DNA of 64,000 bases from DASXMT01 sp963755985 (GCA_963755985.1 CAVWLO010000003.1:496001-560000), one strand, 5' to 3'. Numbered from the stretch's first letter, positions 20,155 through 29,874 are shown. The notes: generated by a model from the letters alone, not told the origin. Made by a program: numbers and translations.

Positions 20155-21547
20155 ATGCCGACCTTAGAGACGATCTCGCCCACAGGGTCGGCCGCCGCCT
20201 CCACGCCGACTCCCTCGCTATCGACTCCGCGAGCGACCCGGTTCCCCTGTTTCGATGGCTTGAGGGCTCTCGCAGCGTTGGCTGTGGTCCTTGTTCACAC
20301 GGCCTTTTATTCCGGGCTGTACAAGCGTTCGTCGCTGAATGTTTACACAGGACGACTCGAAGTCGGCGTTTCAGTCTTCTTTGTCATTTCTGGTTTTTTG
20401 CTGTATCGACCATTTGTGGTGGCGTACCTCGGTGGCAACCCGGGACCAGCCATTGTGAGATTTTGGATTCGTCGATTGCTGAGAAATTGTTCCGGCATTC
20501 TGGCTGGCACTGACCTTCATCGTCTTTGTCCTCCATGCGACCAGCCTTCCGGGAGGGTGGCAGGGGGTAGTAACGCAATACGGGTTCCTTCAAATATATT
20601 TCCCCAGCTCGATTTTCTATGGGATAGGTCAAGCGTGGTCATTGTGCACCGAGATGAGCTTCTATCTCTTCCTACCTCTTTATGCAGCCATCATTGCTCG
20701 CCGCCACAGAGCGCCGGAAGATCGGCTCGCCAGAGAACTATATGGACTAGCCGTATTGGTCGCAATCGGATTCATTTTTCGAGTCTGGAACCTGACAAGG
20801 CCCGCGGTATGCCATAACGATTGCCTGACGCGTCCCCCGCTGGTCAGGACCATGGTGACTTGGCTTCCATCCTACTTCGATCTCTTTGCACTGGGCATGC
20901 TGTTGGCCGTCCTGAGTGCCTGGTTCATCGCCCATGACTCGGAGCCAGCGTGGCTCCGTCACCGCTCAATGCCGTGGATAAGCTGGGCGATCGCATTGGG
21001 TGCATTTTGGGCAGTTTCCCATCTCGGCATTTCTCCAACGCCCGTCTATATTGTGGCTCCAGGCGTTAATATTGCCAAGCAGACGCTGTACGGCATTGTC
21101 GCTTTCTTTGTTGTTATGCCAGCCGTATTCGGTCCGCAGGATAAAGGGGGGATCCGACGGCTTCTTCGTTGGAAGCCCATCGCCCTATTTGGTCTGATCT
21201 CTTATGGAATATATCTGTGGCATCAAGCTTGGGTCACTGAATTCTTCAAGTGGACGGGCGTCAAGGTGGAGGATACGTCGTTTCTGCTATTGACTGGATT
21301 TGTTCTTGTTATGGCTATCTTGTCTGCCGGGGTGAGTTACGTGGTAGTTGAGCGCCCAGCTCTCAATATGAAGAACCAAATTCGTGGTCGCTCAGATCGA
21401 CCGGATGGATGGACGTTGAGACGATCCATGCAGTCATGGCATTGGCCAACCACTTACCTGGGCCCACACAGTCGGACAAGACAAAACGACCGCAGGAAGC
21501 CGGGTCGGCACTCTGCACCTAAGGGTCGAATCCGAATCCGGGAGTAA
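20155..21547 (+). CDS. Acyltransferase family 3 membrane protein (one frameshift)
   Basis: Opens with F-D-G-L-R-A-L-A-A-L-A-V-V-L-V-H-T-A, the catalytic-His region of the acyltransferase-3 (OafA/NodX) family, then V-G-V-S-V-F-F-V-I-S-G-F-L-L-Y-R-P and R-F-W-I-R-R-L-L-R. Near 20486 (AAATT) the frame shifts; the continuation reads V-P-A-F-W-L-A-L-T-F-I-V and joins the remaining helices with Y-G-I-Y-L-W-H and V-V-E-R-P-A-L. About ten membrane segments. Members acylate exported glycans, so it fits the cluster. TTG 20143 is an alternative start. Confidence 0.8.
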
Positions 21548-21655
21548 CTGGCAAGGCCAGGCCGCCGCCGCTAGATCACGGAACGGGCAACCGGTGCATC
21601 TACCTTTTGATGCCCATGCCGTTCCCTGACACACCCTCTCCGTAACATGCACGGA

Positions 21656-23053
21656 ATGGCCAAGACCGCCAAACGTCACCGCTGCCTGGACTGCGGCTCG
21701 ATCTCGGCCCGCTGGGTGGGTCGATGCCCGTCGTGTGGGGAATGGAACACCCTGGTGGAGGAGTCCCGGCTCGGCTCGCTCGAGCGTGCCGTCGGTGACC
21801 TCGATCTGGGCGCTATGCCGGTCCCTCTGGCCTCGGTCGACGTCGCCGAGGCGGCCGCCGTACCCACCGGCGTGGACGAATTCGACCGAGTGCTCTCCGG
21901 TGGGTTGGTGCCCGGCTCGGTCACCCTGCTGGGCGGCGAGCCGGGAATAGGTAAGTCGACGCTGCTCCTGCAGGTGCTCGTGGCCCGAGCCGCCGCTGGG
22001 CACCGGGCGCTCCTGGTCTCGGCCGAGGAGTCCGCTCACCAGGTGCGCCTCCGAGCCGAGCGCCTCGGCCTGGTGCCTCCCAGCCTGCTCATTCTGTCCG
22101 GCACCGACGTCACCGCCGTGCATAACGCAGTGGCCGAGACGGCGCCCGACTTGGTGGTGGTCGACTCCATCCAGTCGGTCGCCGTGGGCCCCGCCGTTCC
22201 CGGCGAGCGCCGTGCGGCCGGCGTGCCGGGCAGCGTGACCCAGGTCCGCGAGTGCGCCGACCAATTGGTGGGCATGGCCAAGACCAACCAGGTTGCTACG
22301 GTACTCGTGGGCCATGTGACCAAAGATGGCGCCCTCGCCGGGCCGCGTACACTCGAGCACCTGGTCGACACCGTCCTCAGCTTCGAAGGCGATCGTCACC
22401 ACGCCATCCGGCTCCTCCGGGCCGTGAAGCATCGCTTCGGGCCCACCGGCGAGCTGGGGCTGTTCGAGATGGGGGACGCCGGCCTCTCTCCTGTCGACGA
22501 CCCCGGCAAGCTGCTGCTGGGCGACCGGCTGAGCGGCGTCCCCGGGGGGATCGTGTTGCCCGCTATGCAGGGGACCCGCCCGCTCCTGGTCGAGCTGCAA
22601 GCCCTGGTGACCCCGATGGCCCAGGCCCAGTCGAAGCGGGCAGCTGTGGGACTCGACGTGGCCAGACTGGTCATGACCCTGGCCGTGCTCGGTCAGAGGG
22701 CCGGCGTCGACCTCATGGACTGCGACGTGTTCGCCTCGGTGGCCGGCGGCATCCGGGTGACGGAGCCTGCGGCCGATCTGGCCATCGCCCTGGCCGCATC
22801 GTCCGCGGCCAGCGGGGTGTCCCTGCCCGCGGACCTGGTCGCCCTGGGGGAGGTCGGTCTGGCCGGAGAGATCCGCCAAGTAGCCAACCTGCCCCGGCGG
22901 CTCGAGGAGGCCGTACGCATGGGGTTCGCCCGGGCCGTGGTGCCCAGCTCGGCCCCACCCGGCCCCGCCGGCATCGAGCTGCTCCGGGTCGAGACACTGT
23001 TCGACGCCGTCCTCCGGTTCGGGTGCCTCCTGCCGGCCTCCGCCCAGCCGTGA
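21656..23053 (+). CDS. radA: DNA repair protein RadA
   Basis: About 466 residues. A C4 zinc finger (C-L-D-C ... C-P-S-C), Walker A G-E-P-G-I-G-K-S-T, Walker B L-V-V-V-D-S-I-Q, the RadA motif as K-H-R-F-G (usually K-N-R-F-G), and a C-terminal Lon-like domain (S-V-A-G-G-I-R-V-T-E-P-A-A-D-L). RadA is a DnaB-like helicase that drives branch migration at recombination intermediates. ATG 21647 is an alternative start. It is followed by disA, the common actinobacterial order. Confidence 0.95.
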   Translation: MAKTAKRHRCLDCGSISARWVGRCPSCGEWNTLVEESRLGSLERAVGDLDLGAMPVPLASVDVAEAAAVPTGVDEFDRVLSGGLVPGSVTLLGGEPGIGKSTLLLQVLVARAAAGHRALLVSAEESAHQVRLRAERLGLVPPSLLILSGTDVTAVHNAVAETAPDLVVVDSIQSVAVGPAVPGERRAAGVPGSVTQVRECADQLVGMAKTNQVATVLVGHVTKDGALAGPRTLEHLVDTVLSFEGDRHHAIRLLRAVKHRFGPTGELGLFEMGDAGLSPVDDPGKLLLGDRLSGVPGGIVLPAMQGTRPLLVELQALVTPMAQAQSKRAAVGLDVARLVMTLAVLGQRAGVDLMDCDVFASVAGGIRVTEPAADLAIALAASSAASGVSLPADLVALGEVGLAGEIRQVANLPRRLEEAVRMGFARAVVPSSAPPGPAGIELLRVETLFDAVLRFGCLLPASAQP

Positions 23054-23096
23054 GGATCACCAGGACCATCGCCAGGCCGCCGGGTACGATTCGGCG

Positions 23097-24188
23097 GTGA
23101 GCGCACGCCGGAGTTCGGCTCTCAGCGAAGCGTTGGCCATGGTGGCCCCGGGGCGGCCGCTTCGCGAGGGTCTTGATCGCATACTTCAGGCCAAGCGGGG
23201 CGGTCTGGTCGTAGTGGGTGACGAGCCGGCCGTGCTGTCGATCTGCTCGGGCGGGTTCCTGCTCGACGCCGAATTCAGCCCGCAACGACTATCCGAGCTG
23301 GCCAAGATGGACGGTGCCATCATCCTGGCTCCCGACGCGTCCCGCATTGCCCGCGCCAACGTCCACCTCATGCCCAAGGCATCGATACCCACCACCGAGA
23401 CAGGGACACGACACCGGACGGCCGAGCGGGTGGCTCGTTCGATCGATGTGCCCGTCCTCTCGGTCTCGGCCGCCATGTCGCTGATCGCCGTCTATCGCCA
23501 CGACCAAAAGCACACCCTGCAGCCCGTTGGCTGGCTGGTCGACCGGGCCGACCAGGGGTTGGCCACGCTGCAGCGATTCCGGGTCCGCTTCGACGTCGCC
23601 CTCACCGCCCTTTCCACCCTCGAGGTCGAGGACACGGTCTCGGTCCACGACGTCGTCGCCGTCATGCAATCGGGCGAGATGGTGGCCCGTATCGCCAAGG
23701 AGGTCTCCGGGCACCTTGTCGAGTTGGGGGAGGACGGGCGGCTGGTCCGGCTGCAGCTGGCCGAGCTGGCCGAGTCGGTGGCTCCGACCCTTCGCCTCGT
23801 CCTCCGGGACTACCTCCGCCAGCCGGCCGACGGCTCATCGGTGCGGGAGCCGGCCGTCGACCAGGCCGTCCACCGGCTCAACGAGCTGACCGCCACCGAG
23901 CTGGTCGATGTCCGGACGGTGGCTGAGGTCTTGAACCTCCCCGCCGCCCTGTCCGATCCCCATGCCGGCCTTGAGCCACGCGGCTACCGGCTGTTGCACC
24001 GGCTCCCGCGCTTCTCCGACGCCATCATCGAACGGATCGTCGACCGCTTTCTCAACCTGCAGCAGATCATGCGGGCTTCCCTCTCCGATCTCGAAAAGGT
24101 GGAGGGGGTGGGCGTGGCCAAGGCCCGATCGGTGAAAGACGGCCTGGCCCGCCTGGCCGAGGCCAGCATCCTCGAGCGCTACCAGTAG
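23097..24188 (+). CDS. disA: Diadenylate cyclase DisA
   Basis: 363 residues from GTG 23097. The DAC domain carries D-G-A (residues 72-74) and R-H-R (105-107), the pair needed for making c-di-AMP from two ATP; a helical linker and a C-terminal helix-hairpin-helix DNA-binding domain follow (L-E-K-V-E-G-V-G-V-A-K-A-R). DisA scans DNA and reports damage through c-di-AMP; RadA is its usual neighbour and modulator. Full length for the family. Confidence 0.95.
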   Translation: MSARRSSALSEALAMVAPGRPLREGLDRILQAKRGGLVVVGDEPAVLSICSGGFLLDAEFSPQRLSELAKMDGAIILAPDASRIARANVHLMPKASIPTTETGTRHRTAERVARSIDVPVLSVSAAMSLIAVYRHDQKHTLQPVGWLVDRADQGLATLQRFRVRFDVALTALSTLEVEDTVSVHDVVAVMQSGEMVARIAKEVSGHLVELGEDGRLVRLQLAELAESVAPTLRLVLRDYLRQPADGSSVREPAVDQAVHRLNELTATELVDVRTVAEVLNLPAALSDPHAGLEPRGYRLLHRLPRFSDAIIERIVDRFLNLQQIMRASLSDLEKVEGVGVAKARSVKDGLARLAEASILERYQ

Positions 24189-24354
24189 CGGTCGGGCCCG
24201 GCGGCAACGCAGCGCCCGAACGGAGGCGCCAGCCGGTAACCGGGGAGGGCGGCGGTCGGGACTCGGCTGGCACCGTGTACTCTTGTGTGCTCGTCCAGGC
24301 GGTCTCGTCGTGGCAACTGTGCCCGGGATCTGCCTCGCAACGCCAGGAGGAACG

Positions 24355-24831
24355 GTGTTCGACATCGGTGACAAGGTTGTGTATCCGCACCATGGCGCGG
24401 CGGTGGTCGAACGACGGGAGACCAAGGAGGCGTTCGGGAAGAAGCAGGAGTACCTGGTGCTCCGGCTGGCCTATGGCGACCTCACCTTGATGGTCCCCGC
24501 TGACAACACCGAGGGGGTCGGCCTCCGGGAGGTCATCAACGACGAAGAGGTCGAAGAGGTGTTTGCCGTCCTTCGCAAGAAGGAAGCGCGGATGCCGACC
24601 AACTGGTCCCGCCGCTACAAGAACCACTCGGAGAAGCTCCGGTCCGGCGACATCTACCAGGTGGCCGAAGTGGTCCGCAACCTGTCCATCCGGGACAAGG
24701 ACAAGGGGCTGTCCGCCGGCGAGAAGCGCATGCTTAGCCGGGCCCGGCAGATCCTGGTGTCCGAGTTGACCTTCGCCCTCCAAGTCGACGAGGAGACGGC
24801 CGAGCTGCGGTTGAACGAGGCGCTGCCCTGA
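24355..24831 (+). CDS. carD: CarD family RNA polymerase-binding regulator
   Basis: 158 residues from GTG 24355, chosen because AGGAGG lies 4 bases upstream and the protein then begins M-F-D-I-G-D-K-V-V-Y-P-H-H-G, the canonical CarD start. The N-terminal Tudor-like RNA-polymerase beta interaction domain is followed by a helical DNA-binding domain (W-S-R-R-Y-K-N-H, L-S-A-G-E-K-R-M-L-S-R-A-R-Q-I-L). It stabilises open complexes at rRNA and other housekeeping promoters. Confidence 0.95.
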   Translation: MFDIGDKVVYPHHGAAVVERRETKEAFGKKQEYLVLRLAYGDLTLMVPADNTEGVGLREVINDEEVEEVFAVLRKKEARMPTNWSRRYKNHSEKLRSGDIYQVAEVVRNLSIRDKDKGLSAGEKRMLSRARQILVSELTFALQVDEETAELRLNEALP

Positions 24832-24857
24832 GCCGAACGGCCCAGAACGAGCCCTTG

Positions 24858-25559
24858 GTGCACACAACCTCCGCTGATCGGTCGGGCCGGGCCGGTGCCG
24901 GGTCGGAGGTCGTCTGGGCCATCGTGGTCGCCGGCGGCACGGGCGACCGGTTCGGGCGCCCCAAGCAATTCCTGAACCTGGGTGGCCGCACCGTGGTCGA
25001 GCGCTCAGTGGCCGGCGCTCGCGCCGTCGCCGCCGGTGTGGTCCTGGTGGTCCCGGCTGGGCAGCCGGTCGGGGCGGGTGCTCCCGACAGCAACTTCAGC
25101 GCCGATGTCCTCGTCGACGGTGGATCCTCCCGGGCCGCTTCGGTCCGGGCCGGGCTAGCCGCGGTGCCGGCCGAGGCCACCGTGGTCGTGGTCCACGATG
25201 CGGCCCGGCCGTTGGCCTCGCCCGCCTTGTTCGAGGCGGTGGTGGCGGCGGTCGCCGGTCAGTCGGGGGCCGACGGGGCCGTCCCGGTGCTCCCGGTGAC
25301 CGACACGTTGAAGCGGGTGGCCGACGGCCAGGTGATCGCCACCGTGGATCGAGAGGGTCTCGTCGCCGTGCAGACGCCGCAGGCGTTCCGGGCGTCCGTC
25401 CTGCGCCGGGCGCACCGGGACCAGGCCGAAGGGACCGACGACGCCTCGTTGCTCGAGTCGATCGGCGCTACGGTGCGCACGGTGCCGGGCGACCCTCGCA
25501 ACCTGAAGCTGACCGTCCCCCACGACCTGGTGCTGGCCGAGATCCTGGTGCGGTCGTGA
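24858..25559 (+). CDS. ispD: 2-C-methyl-D-erythritol 4-phosphate cytidylyltransferase IspD
   Basis: 233 residues (GTG 24858; TTG 24855 adjacent). Third step of the MEP isoprenoid pathway: MEP plus CTP to CDP-ME. Visible motifs are V-A-G-G-T-G-D-R-F-G-R-P-K-Q-F (nucleotide-binding loop), V-H-D-A-A-R-P and T-D-D-A-S-L-L-E. Its stop overlaps the start of ispF (GTGA). Normal family length. Confidence 0.95.
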   Translation: MHTTSADRSGRAGAGSEVVWAIVVAGGTGDRFGRPKQFLNLGGRTVVERSVAGARAVAAGVVLVVPAGQPVGAGAPDSNFSADVLVDGGSSRAASVRAGLAAVPAEATVVVVHDAARPLASPALFEAVVAAVAGQSGADGAVPVLPVTDTLKRVADGQVIATVDREGLVAVQTPQAFRASVLRRAHRDQAEGTDDASLLESIGATVRTVPGDPRNLKLTVPHDLVLAEILVRS

Positions 25560-26089
25560 CCCCGGCCCCCGACCTCCGGGTCGGCCAGGGGGTCGACGTC
25601 CACCGCTTCTCGCCCGACCCCGATCGCCGGCTGGTGCTGGGTGGCGTGACCATCGACGGCGACGACGCCACCGGGCTCGAGGGGCACAGCGACGCCGACG
25701 TGGTCGCCCATGCCATCGCCGACGCCCTCTTGGGCGCAGCCGGCCTCGGTGACCTCGGCCGTCACTTTCCCGACACCGACCCGCAGTGGGCCGGGGCGGA
25801 CAGCATGGCCCTACTCACCTGGGTGGTGGAGCTGGTGGGCGAGGCCGGGTGGGCTCCCGTGAACGCCGACTGCACCGTGGTGGCCGAGCGACCCAAGCTG
25901 GCCCCCCATGTCGAGGCTATGGCCGACCGCCTCGGCCGAGTGCTGGGTGCACCGGTCGGTGTCAAGGCGACCCGGGCCGAGGGACTGGGTGCGCTGGGCC
26001 GGGCCGAGGGCGTCGCCTGCACCGCCGTCGTCCTGGTGTCCGGGCTGGTCGAGCGGGACGGACAGCCGACGGTGGAGGCGGACCGATGA
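25556..26089 (+). CDS. ispF: 2-C-methyl-D-erythritol 2,4-cyclodiphosphate synthase IspF
   Basis: 177 residues. Cyclises CDP-ME2P to MEcPP in the MEP pathway. Metal ligands D-V-H and the His of V-V-A-H-A-I-A-D-A are present, as are G-H-S-D-A-D and the C-terminal T-R-A-E-G-L-G-A-L-G-R segment (usually T-T-E-x-L-G-F-x-G-R). GTG start overlaps ispD and the stop overlaps the rRNA methyltransferase (ATGA), so three proteins are coupled. Confidence 0.95.
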   Translation: MTPAPDLRVGQGVDVHRFSPDPDRRLVLGGVTIDGDDATGLEGHSDADVVAHAIADALLGAAGLGDLGRHFPDTDPQWAGADSMALLTWVVELVGEAGWAPVNADCTVVAERPKLAPHVEAMADRLGRVLGAPVGVKATRAEGLGALGRAEGVACTAVVLVSGLVERDGQPTVEADR

Positions 26090-27084
26090 CGCCACCGGGT
26101 CGGGGTCGGGGCGGTGGCCGTGACGGCAAGGGGGCGCCGTCAGGCGGCAGTCGTGGCAGCGGCGGTCGGGCGGGCGCCGGCAGGGTGGGATCGGCCCGGG
26201 GCGGGCCCTCGGGAACGGGGCGCAACGCCGCGGCCGGGCGGACCGGGTCGGGGCGGGCCGAACGACGGGGGCGGACGGGTGGCGATCGGGACGGACAGGG
26301 GCCGAGGCGGCCCCAGGAGAACCAGGGACTCGGCGGCGAGCAGGTGGAAGGCCGCCAGGCTGTGCGGGAGCTGCTGAGCGCCAACCGGCGAACTGTCCGA
26401 ACGTTGTTGATGGCCGAGGGCATGGATGCTGCCACCATCCTGGACAACATCGAGGCGCTGGCCACCAAGCGTCGCGTCCGGGTCGACTACGTGTCCCGCA
26501 AGCGGATCGACGGCATGGCCCGCACCGACGGCGCCCAGGGTGTGGTCGCGCTGGCCAAGCCGGTCGAGCAGAACACCCTCGAGCAGTTGTGCGAACCTTC
26601 CAGACGGGGCCGGCTTCCGTTCCTCGTGGTCATGGACGGCATCACCGACCCGCACAACCTCGGCGCGCTGCTCCGGAGCGCCGAGTGCGCCGGGGTCACC
26701 GGCATCGTCCTTCCCCGGCACCGTTCGGCCCACCTGTCCCCCACGGTGGCCAAGGTAGCGGCCGGGGCCATCGAGTACCTGCCCATGGCCTTGGTCGCCG
26801 GTATTCCCAATGCCCTGCAGCGCCTCTCCGCACTCGGCGTGTGGACGGTGGGCCTGGACAGCGGTGCGCCCCGCCCGCTCTACGAGCTCCCGGTCGGCGA
26901 GGACCCAGTGGCCCTCGTAGTCGGCTCGGAGGGCAAGGGGCTCGCCACTCTCACCAGGAAGCGCTGTGACGCGCTCGGCTCGATTCCCCAGCACGGGACG
27001 CTGTCCTCGTTGAACGTGGCCACGGCCGGCGCCATCGCCTGTTTCGACGTGGCCCGCAAGCGCGCCGGCGCGGGACGCGACTAG
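26086..27084 (+). CDS. rlmB: 23S rRNA (guanosine-2'-O-) methyltransferase RlmB/TrmH family
   Basis: 332 residues from ATG 26086. The first 80 are Gly/Arg-rich and disordered, probably RNA-binding; then a substrate-binding domain (V-E-G-R-Q-A-V-R-E-L-L) and the SpoU knot with N-L-G-A-L-L-R-S-A-E, V-V-G-S-E-G-K-G-L and L-N-V-A-T-A-G-A-I. Methylates ribose of G2251-type positions. In many actinobacteria cysS lies between ispF and this gene; here it is missing and the genes overlap. Confidence 0.93.
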   Translation: MTPPGRGRGGGRDGKGAPSGGSRGSGGRAGAGRVGSARGGPSGTGRNAAAGRTGSGRAERRGRTGGDRDGQGPRRPQENQGLGGEQVEGRQAVRELLSANRRTVRTLLMAEGMDAATILDNIEALATKRRVRVDYVSRKRIDGMARTDGAQGVVALAKPVEQNTLEQLCEPSRRGRLPFLVVMDGITDPHNLGALLRSAECAGVTGIVLPRHRSAHLSPTVAKVAAGAIEYLPMALVAGIPNALQRLSALGVWTVGLDSGAPRPLYELPVGEDPVALVVGSEGKGLATLTRKRCDALGSIPQHGTLSSLNVATAGAIACFDVARKRAGAGRD

Positions 27085-27110
27085 CAAAGGCGACGAGCAA
27101 GGGAGCGTGG

Positions 27111-28481
27111 ATGGCCGAACAGGCAGAGGTGATCGTCCTCGGCATGGGCCCGGGCAGCGAGGACGTGGCCGAGAAGCTGGCCGATGCCGGGCTCGATGTG
27201 GTCGGCATCGACGGGAACCTGGTCGGCGGGGAATGCCCGTACTGGGGATGCGTCCCCTCCAAGATGATGATCCGGGCGGCCAACCTCGTGGCCGAGGCCA
27301 GACGGGTCCCGGGCATGGCCGGCGAGAGCACGGTCCGGCCCGATTGGGCCCCTGTGGCCGCCCGCATCCGGGAGGAGGCGACCGACGACTGGGACGACAC
27401 CGTGGCCGTCAAGCGATTCGAGGACAAGGGCGGCCGCTTCGTGCGCGGCTGGGGCAAGCTCGACGGTCCCACCCGCGTCGTCGTGGGCGATCGGACTTTT
27501 GAGGCCACCCGAGCCATCGTCCTCGGGGTGGGCGCCCGGTCGTGGACGCCGCCGGTGCCCGGCCTGGCCGGGACGCCCTATTGGACCAACCGGGAGGCGA
27601 TCGAGGTCGAGGCGCTGCCCGCCACCCTGGCCATTCTGGGCGGGGGCGCCATCGGGGTGGAGCTGGGCCAGGTTTTCTCCCGCTTCGGCGTCGAGGTGAC
27701 CATCCTCGAGGCGGCCGACCGAGTGTTGGCACCGGAGGACCCCGAGTCGAGCGAGCTCCTGGCCACGGTCTTCGAGCGGGAGGGAATCGACGTCCGCACG
27801 GCGGTCAGGATCAATGCCGTCCATCACGACGGCAACCGCTTCTCCGTCAGCTTGGAGTCGGGGGACCCGGTGGTGGCCGACCAACTGTTGGTGGCCGCCG
27901 GCCGGCGGCCCGACCTGCAGGCACTCAATGTCCGGTCCATCGGCGTCAAGGAGGATGCCCGGGCCGTGCCGGTCGACGACCACCTGCGGGTGACCGGCGG
28001 CGTCTGGGCGGTGGGCGATGTCACTGGGAACGGTGCCTTCACCCACGTCTCGATGTACCAGGCCGCCATCGTCATCGACGACATCCTCGGCCGACCGGTG
28101 ACCCCGGCCGACTACCGGGCCCTGCCCCGGGTGACCTTCACCGACCCCGAGATCGGTTCGGTCGGCCTGGGTGAGGCCGCGGCGCGGGACCAGGGGATCA
28201 ACGTGAGGGTGGGCCTGACCCAGATCCCAGACTCGACGCGTGGGTGGATCCACAAGGCGGGGAACGACGGGTTCATCAAGCTGGTGGGGGACGCCGACCG
28301 GGGCGTCCTGGTCGGCGCCACCTCGGCCGGCCCCGTGGGCGGCGAGGTACTCGGGTTCTTGACCCTGGCCGTGCAGGCCGAGGTGCCCATCACCACGTTG
28401 CAGCACATGATCTACGCCTACCCCACCTTCCACCGGGCCATCGAGGCTGCGGTGGACGACCTGGCGGGCGGGTCCGGGTAG
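27111..28481 (+). CDS. Pyridine nucleotide-disulfide oxidoreductase (Lpd/mercuric reductase-like)
   Basis: 456 residues. The Rossmann start is atypical (V-L-G-M-G-P-G-S-E); the redox-active disulfide is C-P-Y-W-G-C in G-G-E-C-P-Y-W-G-C-V-P-S-K; an NAD(P) fold (I-L-G-G-G-A-I-G-V-E-L) and a dimerisation domain with H-x4-Y-P-T-F-H follow. The disulfide and C-terminal His are those of a true disulfide reductase, but the substrate (lipoamide, mycothione, metal or other) cannot be read from sequence. It is 26 bp downstream of rlmB and may be cotranscribed with it. Confidence 0.85.
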   Translation: MAEQAEVIVLGMGPGSEDVAEKLADAGLDVVGIDGNLVGGECPYWGCVPSKMMIRAANLVAEARRVPGMAGESTVRPDWAPVAARIREEATDDWDDTVAVKRFEDKGGRFVRGWGKLDGPTRVVVGDRTFEATRAIVLGVGARSWTPPVPGLAGTPYWTNREAIEVEALPATLAILGGGAIGVELGQVFSRFGVEVTILEAADRVLAPEDPESSELLATVFEREGIDVRTAVRINAVHHDGNRFSVSLESGDPVVADQLLVAAGRRPDLQALNVRSIGVKEDARAVPVDDHLRVTGGVWAVGDVTGNGAFTHVSMYQAAIVIDDILGRPVTPADYRALPRVTFTDPEIGSVGLGEAAARDQGINVRVGLTQIPDSTRGWIHKAGNDGFIKLVGDADRGVLVGATSAGPVGGEVLGFLTLAVQAEVPITTLQHMIYAYPTFHRAIEAAVDDLAGGSG

Positions 28482-28744
28482 CCCGCCCCGGGTCGGCGTG
28501 TGATTATGGTGCGGTGGAGCAACGGATCAGCCTGGTGATCCTCGGCGACGGGACTGTACACTTCTAGCAACTCGCGCTGGCCTTTGGCGTGCGCGATGAC
28601 GCCCGCCGCATGCTGCTCTTCGTCGGCCCACTCCAGTGAGAAACGCCGGCCGGTCTCGCACGGGGGGACACCCGGAACCAGCCGATCGCAACGTTCCGGG
28701 CACAGTAGGTTTGTGGTCAAGTGGACAGCCATAGGAGGTGACAT
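28418..28744 (-). CDS. Doubtful small hypothetical protein
   Basis: An open frame with natural-looking composition (M-A-V-H-L-T-T-N-L-L-C-P-E-R-C, then E-W-A-D-E-E-Q-H-A-A-G-V) and GGTGGAG six bases before its ATG. Its 3' part overlaps the end of the oxidoreductase gene, and it starts back-to-back with the dioxygenase, so it may be spurious or may end earlier after a frameshift. No family recognised. Confidence 0.25.
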   Translation of the reverse strand: MSPPMAVHLTTNLLCPERCDRLVPGVPPCETGRRFSLEWADEEQHAAGVIAHAKGQRELLEVYSPVAEDHQADPLLHRTIITRRPGAGYPDPPARSSTAASMARWKVG

Positions 28745-28798
28745 GTCGGACTCCACCAGGCCCTCGCAAAACTGTTCCGCTCCAGGAGCTCTGGGTCA

Positions 28799-29874
28799 AT
28801 GGCCGCGACGCCAGAGGTCGATCCCGAGCCGGTCCCGTCGGAAACCCGCGTGGCAAGTCCGGCCGCAGCGCCGGCCCAAGCCGAGGGCGCGGGCTACTCT
28901 CCAAATAGGCGCCTGGAGTTCGACCGGGAGACGATCCCCTGGCTCGACAAGTACTACCTGGAGATCCAGGCCTACGTCGACTCCCTCCCGCCAGAACAGC
29001 TGCCTGCCTACGACCTCGAGGCGCAGCTGGCCCACTGGATGCGATTCGGGTATGTCACGTTCGCCGGCGCAGTCGACGCCGACCTGATCGACGACTATCT
29101 GGCCGATGTCGACGAGTTCATGGGGGCGCCCGGCGGCTCGAAGATCAAGCTGGCGATTGAGAACTATGGGGTCAACGAGGCGGGGGACCTGCCTCCCGAG
29201 GCGTTCGCCGAGCACCATCGGCGGATCATGGACTTCCACAACGCCTCCACCGCGGGCAAGCAGTTGGCCCTTCATCCACTGGTTGTCGAGTTCCTAGGCC
29301 ACGTCTTCCGTGAACGGGTGATCGCCATGCAGTCGCTGACGTTCGACTACGGCACCGAGCAGCCCGTCATCAGGACTTCGCCTATGTCGTCGCTGGCATC
29401 CCGAGCCATCTGGCTGCGTCGTGGATCGCACTGGAGGGCGCCCGCCCCGAGGCCGGGCCGTTGGTGTACATCCCCGGCTCGCATACCATCGAGAAGTTCG
29501 ACTGGGGCAACGGTCTCCATCTGACACCCGAGTCCGACCACGACGAGGAGCGCTTCGCCGAGTACCTGGCCGACCAGTGCGCCAAGCAGGGTTACGAGGT
29601 CATGACCTTCTGTCCGAGCAAGGGCGACCTGTTCATCTGGCACGCCGGTCTGGTCCACGGCGGATCCCGTTCTATCCAGCGCGACATGACCCGCCGGTCC
29701 TTCGTCACCCATTTCTCGACGGCCGGCGCCTACCAGCGGGACCAGCGCATGCCCGAGGCCGATCCACTCACCTTGGAGATGAACGGCGGGTTGCTGTACC
29801 TCAATCCGCTAATCCCGGAGGAGGAAGACCGGTTCAACCGTCGGCCCCTTCCCGAGAACGTCGTCGTCCGCTGA
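28799..29874 (+). CDS. Phytanoyl-CoA dioxygenase (PhyH) family protein, one frameshift
   Basis: About 358 residues. Fe(II)/2-oxoglutarate oxygenase: after Q-P-V a missing base near 29371 hides the iron motif H-Q-D-F-A-Y-V; the next frame then gives W-I-A-L-E-G-A-R-P-E-A-G-P-L and Y-I-P-G-S-H, and the distal His in L-F-I-W-H-A-G-L-V-H-G-G with Arg in R-R-S-F-V-T-H. ATG 28743, with a strong GGAGGT, is a possible earlier start but is out of frame. Convergent with egtD; the substrate is unknown. Confidence 0.8.

Noticed and set aside
21434..22879. Long minus-strand open frame opposite radA
   Set aside because: It is antisense to a fully conserved RadA; the long frame is a by-product of high GC and its translation has no recognisable domain.
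24283..24354. Earlier start for carD
   Set aside because: The canonical M-F-D-I-G-D-K-V-V-Y start at 24355 has AGGAGG directly upstream.
25786..26085. N-terminal extension of the rlmB frame back into ispF
   Set aside because: It would overlap most of ispF; the ATG at 26086 overlaps the ispF stop and gives the usual protein.
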